DNA from: Collinsella aerofaciens ATCC 25986
GTDB taxonomy: Bacteria; Actinomycetota; Coriobacteriia; Coriobacteriales; Coriobacteriaceae
Assembly: GCF_010509075.1 (NCBI RefSeq)
Contig: NZ_CP048433.1
Span: 1,426,001 to 1,490,000 of the forward strand
DNA: 64,000 nucleotides
Reading direction: 5' to 3'
The translations under genes were made by a program, and so were the position numbers. The notes under the pieces were generated by a model. The model had not been told where the DNA came from. It worked only from the letters and a program-made list of their open reading frames with translations, and ran no database searches. Each line of letters opens with the position of its first letter. Position 1 is the first letter of the stretch. Below are positions 7,692 to 14,577 of this stretch, one piece after another.

Positions 7692-8771
7692 CTACTCCTC
7701 GTGATGGTGGCCGCAGCAGCACTCGTGGCCGTCATCATGGCCGTGGCCGCCGCAGCACTCGTGGTCCTCGCCGTGATGGTGGCCACAACCGCACTCGTGG
7801 TCGTCGCCGTGCTCGCCGCAACCGCAGCCGTCCTCGTGGGCACCATGCTCCTCGGGGCGATACTGCGACCAGTCCAGACCGGCGGCGATGGCGTCGGCCT
7901 CCTCCTTGTAGAGTACCGTGATGGCCTGGGTGCCCAGCTTGGCGCCACCGATGGCGTCGAGCATATCGTAGAGCGTAAAGGCCACGTCGGCACCGGGCAG
8001 CGCGAGCTCGCGGTCGTCGGCGTAAGCGAGCGCCAGGCGCAGGTCCTTGATGAAGTGCTCGACCATAAAGCCGGGCTTGTAGTCGCCGTCGAGCGCCTTG
8101 GGCGCCAGGCTCTCCATGGCGCCGGACTTACCGGTGCCGCCCAGGATCATCTCGCGGGTCTTCTCCAGGTCAAGGCCGCTCAGCTCGGCAAATGCCATGG
8201 CGTCGGCCATGCCGACCATGCAGGCGGCCAGCGACACTTGGTTGGCAAGCTTGGCAGCCTGGCCCTTGCCGGCGCCGTCGAAGCAGCAGATGTTTGCCGC
8301 AAAGGTGGAAAGGACATCGCGGACCGGCGCGATGTCGTTCTCGGTAGCGCCAACGATAGCCGTGAGCGTTCCGGCGATAGCACCCGACTCGCCGCCGGTG
8401 ACGGGGCAGTCAAACGCCATGCGACCAGATACCTGGGCGGCCTCTGCAATGTCACGGGCGAGCTCGGGCGAGCTCGTAGTGAGGTCGATCAGCACCGCGC
8501 CCGGCTTGGTGCACGTGAGCAGACCGTCGCCCGCCAGGTAGAGCTCCTCGACCTCGGAGGGATAGCCCACCATGGTAAAGACGACATCGGCGTTCACCAC
8601 AGCGTCGGCCGGCGTTTCGGCCCAGACGGCACCGCGCTCGATAAGCGCGGCAGCCTTGGACTTGGTGCGGTTGTTGACCGTGACAGGATAGCCGGCGTCC
8701 AGGATGTGACCGGCGATGGGGGCACCCATGATTCCGGTGCCGATAAATGCGACGGAGAGCTTGTTTGCCAT
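7692..8771 (-). CDS. NAD-binding hydroxyacid dehydrogenase (3-hydroxyisobutyrate/tartronate semialdehyde type) with His/Cys-rich tail
   Basis: 359 residues from ATG 8771, which has an AAAGGAAAGG site. Residues 1-290 form a normal beta-hydroxyacid dehydrogenase: FIGTGIMGAPIAGHI nucleotide fold at 8-22, the substrate signature DCPVTGGESGA near 120, the catalytic lysine in GKGQAAKLANQ near 172, and the helical C-terminal domain. Enzymes of this family reduce 2-hydroxy-3-oxopropionate or oxidise 3-hydroxyisobutyrate with NAD(P); the substrate here is unknown. The last 55 or so residues are unusual: repeated GCGCGEHG, HECGCGHHH, HECCGGHGH and HECCCGHHHEE, dense in His, Cys and acid, which should bind metal ions. 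The tail is encoded in the same frame without any break. Confidence 0.9.
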   Translation of the reverse strand: MANKLSVAFIGTGIMGAPIAGHILDAGYPVTVNNRTKSKAAALIERGAVWAETPADAVVNADVVFTMVGYPSEVEELYLAGDGLLTCTKPGAVLIDLTTSSPELARDIAEAAQVSGRMAFDCPVTGGESGAIAGTLTAIVGATENDIAPVRDVLSTFAANICCFDGAGKGQAAKLANQVSLAACMVGMADAMAFAELSGLDLEKTREMILGGTGKSGAMESLAPKALDGDYKPGFMVEHFIKDLRLALAYADDRELALPGADVAFTLYDMLDAIGGAKLGTQAITVLYKEEADAIAAGLDWSQYRPEEHGAHEDGCGCGEHGDDHECGCGHHHGEDHECCGGHGHDDGHECCCGHHHEE

Positions 8772-8869
8772 GAAACCTTTCCTTTTGGGTTGGGTGTTGT
8801 TACCAGGTTGAATACTCAGTGCCAGCGTTTGGGCCGTGACTTGAGGGCGCTTGCAACCGCAGCGCCCGC

Positions 8870-9826
8870 CTACTCGCCGCGCACGCGACGCGCGATGCGG
8901 TCGGAAAGCGAGGCTTTCTCGGCGCGGTTCTTGCCCCAAAACGCGCAAGCCACCATGCCGGGGCCCACGTGCGAGCCGATGGTGGGGCCCACGGAGCTAC
9001 GAATGATCGTGACGTCGGCGCAGCCCTCCTCCTTGCGGATGGCGGCTTCGAGCCAGTCGCCGTCCTTCTCGGCATCGGCCGTCATGATGGCGATGGGCAT
9101 GGTGCGGTCGGGCACGTAGTTCTCGCGGAACGACTTGAGGATGGACTTGAGCGCCTTCTTGCGGCCGCGGTTGACGCCAATCAGCGACAGCGAGCCGGCA
9201 AGGTCGTAGGAGAGCTCGGGCTTGACATCGAGCTTTGCCGTGAGCTGCGCCGCCGCGGGCGGAATGCGGCCGCCGGCAGCCAGCGCGTCGAAGCTCTCGA
9301 GCGTAAAGTAGCCGTGGACGTAGGTCTTTGCCTCGTTTGCCCAGTCGACCAGCTGCTTGGCGGTGAGTCCCGCCGAGCGCTGGCGCACGGCCTCGAGCGC
9401 CAGGAGCGCGCCGGTCGCGCAGGGCAGAGCGTTGTCGACCACGTAGAGCTCAAAGTTGGGATACTCGGCGCGCACGGCATCTGCCGCCTGGCACGCGGAG
9501 TTGTAGCTCGACGACAGCGCCGAGGTAAAGCACAGGTAGACCGTGGGCGTGCCCTCTTTGGCGCACTCGGTAAAAAACTCGATATAGCGACCGAGCGACA
9601 CAGCCGATGTGGACACGCGGGCACCGGCGCGCATGCGGTCGTAGAACTCCTTAGGGCTCATGCTCGACCAGATGTCGTCTGTGCGCTCCTCGCCATCGAT
9701 AATGAAGGGGAAACCCAGGATATCGACATCGAGGTTCGCGGCGACCTCGGGGCTAAAGTCGCAGCAAGTATCGACGACGATGCGGCAACGGTCCGAATGA
9801 CCGGCGGATGCGGCCTTGTCCATCAA
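8870..9826 (-). CDS. DegV family fatty-acid-binding protein
   Basis: 318 residues. The DegV fold is shown by VDTCCDFSPEVAANLDVDILGFPFIID split across residues 18-45, VSTSAVSLGRYIEFF near 85, the FTSALSSSYNSAC motif near 110, and VGPTIGSHVGPGMVACAFWG near 285. Proteins of this family (FakB relatives) bind a fatty acid in a deep cleft and present it to a fatty acid kinase or other partner. The start ATG ATG is preceded by AAGGAG lying just after the hpf terminator. No fakA kinase gene is nearby. It is separated from the dehydrogenase gene by about 100 bases, so may be transcribed alone. Confidence 0.9.
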   Translation of the reverse strand: MMDKAASAGHSDRCRIVVDTCCDFSPEVAANLDVDILGFPFIIDGEERTDDIWSSMSPKEFYDRMRAGARVSTSAVSLGRYIEFFTECAKEGTPTVYLCFTSALSSSYNSACQAADAVRAEYPNFELYVVDNALPCATGALLALEAVRQRSAGLTAKQLVDWANEAKTYVHGYFTLESFDALAAGGRIPPAAAQLTAKLDVKPELSYDLAGSLSLIGVNRGRKKALKSILKSFRENYVPDRTMPIAIMTADAEKDGDWLEAAIRKEEGCADVTIIRSSVGPTIGSHVGPGMVACAFWGKNRAEKASLSDRIARRVRGE

Positions 9827-9846
9827 AGCGACTCCTTACGTAAAAA

Positions 9847-9873
9847 GGCGGCCACCCGCATGGGATGGCCGCC
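9847..9873 (-). terminator. Rho-independent terminator of hpf
   Basis: On the minus strand GGCGGCCA...TGGCCGCC forms an 8-bp GC-rich stem with a CCCATGCGGG loop region, followed at once by TTTTTA. It lies 30 bases after the hpf stop and just before the degV ribosome-binding site. Confidence 0.85.
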
Positions 9874-9902
9874 AACCGTTAACTCATGCAAGTTAACGTA
9901 TT

Positions 9903-10487
9903 TTACTCGTCAAGTGTTTCGATGCGGGGCTTGATGATGCCATATCCACCATTCTTACGGTGATACACCACATTGATGAGGCCAGTCGTCGCGTTCTCGA
10001 ACACGTAGAAGTCGTGGCCCAGCAAATCGGTCTGCACCAGCGCCTGCTCCTCGGTCATCGGGGTGACATCGATGACCTTCTCGCGGACGAGCAGGTCGTC
10101 GTCCTCCTCGGGCAGCAGCAGGTCGGCCAGATCCTCAACGCGCTCGACCGGCGCGACATCCGCGGCACTGGCACCACCCTGGCGGTTGTCCACGACCTTG
10201 GTCTTGAACTTGCGCAGCTGGCGGGTGACCTTATCGGCGGAGAGGTCGATGGCAGCATACATATCTGCGCCGTGCTCGGCAACGCGAATCACCGAACCGC
10301 GGGCACGAGCCGTGACCTCGACGATTGCCGGGTTGGGGTTCGAGGGGTTCTTCTCATAACGAAGCACGACGTCGACTGTCATGGGCTCGATGTCGAAAAC
10401 CTTGAGCGCCTCGCCGATTTTCTCATCCACATGCGCACGCAGAGCATCGGTTACCGTCGTCTTGCGTCCAGAAACCTTGATATCCAT
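9903..10487 (-). CDS. hpf: Ribosome hibernation-promoting factor, long form
   Basis: 194 residues from ATG 10487 (GGAG site 8 bases upstream; in-frame codons further up lack one). Residues 1-100 are the RaiA/HPF domain (MDIKVSGRKTTVTDALRAHV, then VEVTARARGSVIRVAEHGADMYAAID), and the last 60 residues are the long-form C-terminal domain with VIDVTPMTEEQALVQ, LLGHDFYVFENATTG and NVVYHRKNGGYGII. The long form dimerises 70S ribosomes into inactive 100S particles in stationary phase. It stands alone with its own terminator, typical for this gene. Confidence 0.95.
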   Translation of the reverse strand: MDIKVSGRKTTVTDALRAHVDEKIGEALKVFDIEPMTVDVVLRYEKNPSNPNPAIVEVTARARGSVIRVAEHGADMYAAIDLSADKVTRQLRKFKTKVVDNRQGGASAADVAPVERVEDLADLLLPEEDDDLLVREKVIDVTPMTEEQALVQTDLLGHDFYVFENATTGLINVVYHRKNGGYGIIKPRIETLDE

Positions 10488-10711
10488 ACGTGGCTCCAAT
10501 CTGCCTCGGGGACTTACTGTACTGGCTATGTACCCATTGCCGTGCATTTAATCACGCGAATTCCCAAAGACCCGAATAACGACTGCTTGATACCGCATAC
10601 CGAAGTCTCGCACTTTTCCGTGACAAAGTGCGCTATAGGAGGGCGTCGGCAAAGCTAGTTTTTTTCCTGGAAATCAGCTTTTACCTGCCGTTTTTACCAA
10701 AATAGAAAAGC

Positions 10712-10739
10712 CGGGCTCCCTTATTGGGGAGACCCGGCC
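10712..10739 (-). terminator. Terminator of the solute-binding lipoprotein gene
   Basis: GCCGGGCTCCC and GGAGACCCGGC form an 11-bp stem with one mismatch; on the minus strand it is followed by TTTCTATTTT. It lies about 65 bases after the lipoprotein gene's stop. Confidence 0.8.
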
Positions 10740-10804
10740 ATGCGTGTTGAAACCGTGAAGAAGCGCCTTGTTCAGCGTGTGGCAGGCGCCACCCCTACCA
10801 ATAA

Positions 10805-11815
10805 CTAGCTATTGAGCTTGTTGATGTCATCGTCGGTGATGGTGCCCTCCTGGCTAGACGACGGGCCGTCGCTGTTGTTATCAGAGGCGTCGTCATCGGA
10901 GGACTCGGTCTCGTTGGACGTGGAGTCGGATGCCTGCACATTGGCCCCCGAAACGGTCTTGGCGGTAAGGTCATAGGGCATCTGTCCGTACCAGACGCAG
11001 TGGACTGCCTCGAGCGTGCCATCGACCGTGATGCCATCGAGGGCATCGCTCACGGCACGGCACAGCTCATCATTAGAGCTAAGACCTGCGACGCCAAGCG
11101 TGGAGGGCGCCTCGAGCGTACCGACATAGGAGATCTGGCTCATCAGACGCGCGAGGTAGCCACCAGCCGTGGAATCACAGATCACGTAATCGACCTCGCC
11201 CGACTCGAGCGCCTCAAAGCACTCATTGATGTTGGAAAAGGTCTTTTGGTTGGCGGTGATGCTTTGCTTGGCGAGCGCCTCCTGCGAGGCCGAGGAGGTC
11301 TGAACGCCCAGGGTAGCGGTGTTAAGCGTTTCGGTGGAAACGCTCAGCGACTCGCCGTCACTGCTCTTGCCGAATACGGCGGCGGCATCGTACAGACAGG
11401 TGCCAAGCGAGCTGATGTCGCCGCCCGCAGACTTGATGTCGCCAATGAAGATGTCCGCCTTTTTATCGCTGAGCGCGGAATCGGCCGAGGACGCATCGAC
11501 AAAGGCGACCTTGAGACCCATGCGGCATGCGAGGGCACGAGCGGCATCGACCGCATAGCCCGTGAGGTTTCCGTCGGCATCCTGCATGGCCTGCGGTGCA
11601 TCGGACGTATCGAGGGCGACCGTCAGGGTTCCCGGCGTGACCAGGGCATCGTCCGATACCGTGGGGGTAACGGTCTCGCGCTCGATCTGGTCGATCGTGG
11701 GCGTCGTGAACGTGGACAGTGGATTGAACGCGCATCCGCTCAGGCCCAAAACGGCAATGACCGCCGCGGCCCCAGCACCTAACCGAGCCGCATGCATCAA
11801 GCTGCCCCTCACCAT
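10805..11815 (-). CDS. Solute-binding lipoprotein (family 3 amino-acid type)
   Basis: About 336 residues. The start region holds a lipoprotein signal: MHAARLGAGAAAVIAVLGLSGC, in two parts a basic n-region and a hydrophobic core ending in LSGC, so cleavage and lipidation at that cysteine are expected. The body resembles periplasmic family 3 binding proteins: VALDTSDAPQAMQDADGN, LTGYAVDAARALACRMGLK, KADIFIGDIKS, VDYVICDSTAGGYLA. The C-terminal 50 residues are an acidic Ser/Asn/Asp-rich tail. ATG 11815 is given; ATG 11797 has an equally good AGGGG site. No permease or ATPase gene is adjacent, so the ligand and partner are unknown; amino acids are the family default. Confidence 0.8.
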   Translation of the reverse strand: MVRGSLMHAARLGAGAAAVIAVLGLSGCAFNPLSTFTTPTIDQIERETVTPTVSDDALVTPGTLTVALDTSDAPQAMQDADGNLTGYAVDAARALACRMGLKVAFVDASSADSALSDKKADIFIGDIKSAGGDISSLGTCLYDAAAVFGKSSDGESLSVSTETLNTATLGVQTSSASQEALAKQSITANQKTFSNINECFEALESGEVDYVICDSTAGGYLARLMSQISYVGTLEAPSTLGVAGLSSNDELCRAVSDALDGITVDGTLEAVHCVWYGQMPYDLTAKTVSGANVQASDSTSNETESSDDDASDNNSDGPSSSQEGTITDDDINKLNS

Positions 11816-12296
11816 GTCCACTACCCTGCCTTCTGTGTCGTATACGATCCGTGCCCCGCACGGAATATCGGGTTGTTCCCACCAGCTGACCTGGTATTTG
11901 ACCCCACACTTGCGCACCGGGGCGTTTGCTCGGGAGGCCGCAGCCACCTTCACGACTGGCCCGCTCGCCCGCGAGGCGGTATTGCCCCAAAGAAAGTAGA
12001 ACGGACGGTGCGGCTTACATCTAGGACGCGCCATGATCGCGCCGCGCGCACGCGGTCGCTTACGTGGATCCCTTTGACCGCGTCTGTCTTGGACTAGGAT
12101 GGGCATTTCGTCCGTCCGCAACCACAGCCTGGCAGGAACGTAGCGCATTATAGCTAAGTTCAAGCTAAAGTTTAAGGTTAGGGGCGTTATTCGCATCGCG
12201 AGTACAGATTTCGCAGGTCAGGACGGATCATTCGTGCCCCCATGAAGCCCGGAGCTCCCCCACGGGGAGCTCCGGGGCACCCGTCTCAGGGTGCCG
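11816..12296 (-). other. Leader region of the lipoprotein gene, open in frame for about 125 codons
   Basis: The frame of the lipoprotein gene stays open upstream to 12196, including ATG 12034, giving a 73-residue segment with WGNTASRASG, VRKCGVKYQVSWWEQPD and ARIVYDTEGRVVD. No ribosome-binding site precedes ATG 12034 and a lipoprotein signal in the middle of a protein would be odd, so this is treated as leader. The far end (12248-12276) holds a GC-rich hairpin and the repeat element starts at 12297. Confidence 0.4.
12248..12276. terminator. Perfect GC-rich hairpin next to the repeat element
   Basis: CCCGGAGCTCCCC and GGGGAGCTCCGGG form a perfect 13-bp stem with a 3-base loop. There is no T-run on either side, so it may be a terminator of weak type or part of the neighbouring repeat region. 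Confidence 0.45.
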
Positions 12297-12513
12297 TGTG
12301 CAAAAAACGGCAAATATGAGTACTGTTACCAATTTAGTAGCAGAGTATTACCGCCTCACGAGCCCTTTTTGAGTTCCGCACAGCCTGCTTGGCGCCAAGA
12401 TATTCCACATTCGTTTACTATCTCTTCGCTGAATCCAGATTTTCGGCCCAAGTTTCTTTGTTTTTGCTGTCACTAATCTAGTAACAGTACTCATATTTGC
12501 CGTTTTTTGCACA
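12297..12513. repeat. 217-bp element with 33-bp perfect terminal inverted repeats (MITE-like, copy 1)
   Basis: 12297-12329 (starting TGTGCAAAAAACGGCAAATA and ending GAGTACTGTTAC) is the exact reverse complement of 12481-12513. Weaker similarity extends inward through TTAGTAGCAG/TTAGTGACAG. The 150-base interior is AT-richer than the surroundings and has no gene. A related element lies at 35522-37263. No clear target duplication was found. Its size, structure and recurrence fit a small non-autonomous mobile element or a paired transcription-end structure. Confidence 0.75.
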
Positions 12514-12548
12514 GAGCATATAAACAGACCCCCTATAAAGCCATAGTT

Positions 12549-13658
12549 TTACGCTGGCTTGAGCCCAAAGCACGCTCGGAGCGTATTCAGCAGAGCATCT
12601 TGCCTCTTTCGGCGAGCCTCTACGCGATTCTGATATCGCTTACCCATACGCTGGTGGATGCGCCATGCGAGCGCTTCCATCGCTTCCATGTCGCAGAGCA
12701 TTTCGTTGTTGACCGTCGCGACCTCGATTCCCATAGTAATCAAGCCCGTGTTGCGCTTTTCATCATGGATACGTCCCCTCCGAGAGGAATGGCCCAGCTC
12801 ACCGTTGTATTCCAGGTCAAACCGGGCTGTTTCCTGATACGCATCGCAAACTGCATGCGGCATCCCCGAGATTGCCTGCGCGCGGTCATCGAACTCGATC
12901 TTGTAGTCGGTCTTAAAGGGACCGCAGGCAAATCCGCCATAGGAAAACGGAAGCGAAAACAGAGCGAGCATGATGCACTCCATGGGCGAGCGCAGGTTTT
13001 CTGACAAGTAGGGACACAGACGCTGCAGTTGTTTGGCCGCATTCCCCTTGCATACCGCGAGGTAATCTGCCAGACGATCGGGCGTCAGCACCGGCTCAAC
13101 CTCAAAGTAGCCCACGCCTGCTGGCTGGTCCTTGTCCTTTGCAAGTTTATTCGTAACAGGCGAGGTGTAGGGAGGCAGATACTTCCCGCGGTCACTCAGC
13201 GAAATCTTAGAGCACAGCTCCTGGGCCAGGGCAAATGCCTGGATACAGCCGACCTCGCGCGCGACGGCTACGCAAAGGGCCTCGGGAGATAGACTGTACA
13301 CCCCCGGTTCCACCTCTAGAATCGAGCCGGCGGGCAACTCGGAGCATACGGACCAGCTCACGCCAAGAATACGGCGGCGCTGCGCTGCAGACCCTACCAA
13401 CAAGCACAAATCCTCTTGCACCTCGCCGCTTGCGGCCCCAATCCGCACCAAATCGGGAAGATAGATGTCCTCGGTCGAGGGCGACGACGTGCGCAGCACA
13501 CGGCGCTCTTCATCGGGATCGAGGTCCCTCCAGCTGATGTAACCCATTTGTCGGCGCTCGGCGCGCATCATGCGCAGCGCCGAGGCGCCGGTCAGGATTA
13601 CGGAGGCCGCCAGTTGCTCGCTTGTCGGCTCGATGCGTCGCGCCATCTTCACTGCCAC
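12549..13658 (-). CDS. DUF559/Vsr-like nuclease-fold protein, AbiEi-like N-terminus
   Basis: 369 residues from GTG 13658 (AGGGG 7 bases upstream; ATG 13646 is the alternative). The N-terminal part (ILTGASALRMMRAERRQ, then LEVEPGVYSLSPEALCVAVA) resembles proteins of the AbiEi/DUF559 type. The C-terminal 100 residues carry a PD-(D/E)XK-like core: SPMECIMLALFSLPFSYGG, ARFDLEYNGELGH with Asp and Glu in the expected positions, then DEKRNTGLITMGIEVATV. Actinobacterial proteins of this build occur in many copies per genome and are usually called hypothetical or endonuclease domain proteins. It starts 10 bases after comF ends, so the pair is probably co-transcribed. Nuclease activity and any defence role are inference. 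Confidence 0.7.
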   Translation of the reverse strand: MAVKMARRIEPTSEQLAASVILTGASALRMMRAERRQMGYISWRDLDPDEERRVLRTSSPSTEDIYLPDLVRIGAASGEVQEDLCLLVGSAAQRRRILGVSWSVCSELPAGSILEVEPGVYSLSPEALCVAVAREVGCIQAFALAQELCSKISLSDRGKYLPPYTSPVTNKLAKDKDQPAGVGYFEVEPVLTPDRLADYLAVCKGNAAKQLQRLCPYLSENLRSPMECIMLALFSLPFSYGGFACGPFKTDYKIEFDDRAQAISGMPHAVCDAYQETARFDLEYNGELGHSSRRGRIHDEKRNTGLITMGIEVATVNNEMLCDMEAMEALAWRIHQRMGKRYQNRVEARRKRQDALLNTLRACFGLKPA

Positions 13659-13668
13659 AAAACCACCC

Positions 13669-14475
13669 CTACCAAACGCGTGCGATAGCGAGGCCATCAA
13701 CGGCCGTGGCACCGGCGCGCTTGAGTTCCGCCGAAGCCGCTGCCATCGTCGCACCCGTGGTGATAACGTCGTCGATAAGCAGCAGGCGCTTGCCCCGCAC
13801 ATCCTCAACCGTCTCGTACATGCCTTGGGCACGCTCGCGGCGCTCCTCACGACCGAGTTCGCGCTGGTCGCCATGCCCGTACTTGACGAGAGCATCGAGC
13901 AGGGGAACACCCGACAGCTCGCAAAATGGGCGCGCAATAGCCTCCATATGATCAAAACCACGCCGCCGAAACGCTGCCGCCGTCGCAGGCACAAACACCA
14001 CCGCATCCGCACCGGACAGCACACCTCCATAGCGATCGGGCGCTACGACCTGGGCATGCAGGGCGGTGTCGTAGAGCAGCTCCGCCAGATACGGAGCCAG
14101 ACGTCGCTCGTCCGCATCCTTGTACGCTTTAATGATGCGCGGCAGCGGATGCGCATAGACGGCGCACGCCAGGCAGCGGTCGAGCGCCTCCGCCATTGCC
14201 GAGGACGTGCCCTCGACCGAACACTCAGTGCACAGCAAATCCCCAAACGGGGCGCCGCATCGGGTGCAGCTATGACGTGGGTCGATGAGCGTGAGCGCAG
14301 TCAGGCAGTCTTGGCAAATAAGCGTACCGGCGCGCTCGCAGCCGGCACATCGTGTTGGCGACAATGCCTCGAGCGCCTCGCGTGCCACCCGCTCGGCAAA
14401 CGGTAGCAATTCGTCCGCAAACGGTAGGGCACCGGCACCCTGCAGACAGCTCAATATGTTCAGATGGCTCTTCAA
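13669..14475 (-). CDS. comF: ComF family phosphoribosyltransferase-like protein
   Basis: 268 residues. Two zinc-binding pairs lie near residues 43-57 (CAGCERAG...CQDC) and 70-85 (CTRCGAPFGDLLCTEC), followed by the type I phosphoribosyltransferase fold with VVFVPATAAAFRRRGFDH and the PRPP loop LLLIDDVITTGAT near 230. ComF is needed for DNA uptake in naturally competent bacteria, as a helper for single-strand handling with ComFA and PriA; no comFA gene is adjacent. The start is TTG at 14475, with GGAGGG 7 bases upstream; that site lies inside the right arm of the hairpin at 14479-14514. Confidence 0.88.
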   Translation of the reverse strand: MKSHLNILSCLQGAGALPFADELLPFAERVAREALEALSPTRCAGCERAGTLICQDCLTALTLIDPRHSCTRCGAPFGDLLCTECSVEGTSSAMAEALDRCLACAVYAHPLPRIIKAYKDADERRLAPYLAELLYDTALHAQVVAPDRYGGVLSGADAVVFVPATAAAFRRRGFDHMEAIARPFCELSGVPLLDALVKYGHGDQRELGREERRERAQGMYETVEDVRGKRLLLIDDVITTGATMAAASAELKRAGATAVDGLAIARVW

Positions 14476-14478
14476 GAC

Positions 14479-14514
14479 ACAACCCTCCCTACGTTCGGTC
14501 GCAGGGAGGGTTGT
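14479..14514 (-). terminator. Terminator after ricT, whose arm carries the comF ribosome-binding site
   Basis: ACAACCCTCCCT and AGGGAGGGTTGT form a perfect 12-bp stem with a 12-base loop. It follows the ricT stop by about 65 bases. On the minus strand the second arm AGGGAGGGTTGT is followed by GTC and the comF TTG start, so the hairpin holds the comF Shine-Dalgarno sequence. No T-run follows. Confidence 0.7.
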
Positions 14515-14577
14515 TGATTCGGCGCTATGATACCCCGATGCGCTCGGGGCAAGGCGGGCTAAATCCGCTCGCGGGCG

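Noticed and set aside
7701-9119. Very long plus-strand open frame of about 470 codons over the dehydrogenase and DegV genes
   Set aside because: It is antisense to two well-supported genes; in this GC-rich DNA the opposite frames stay open by codon bias.
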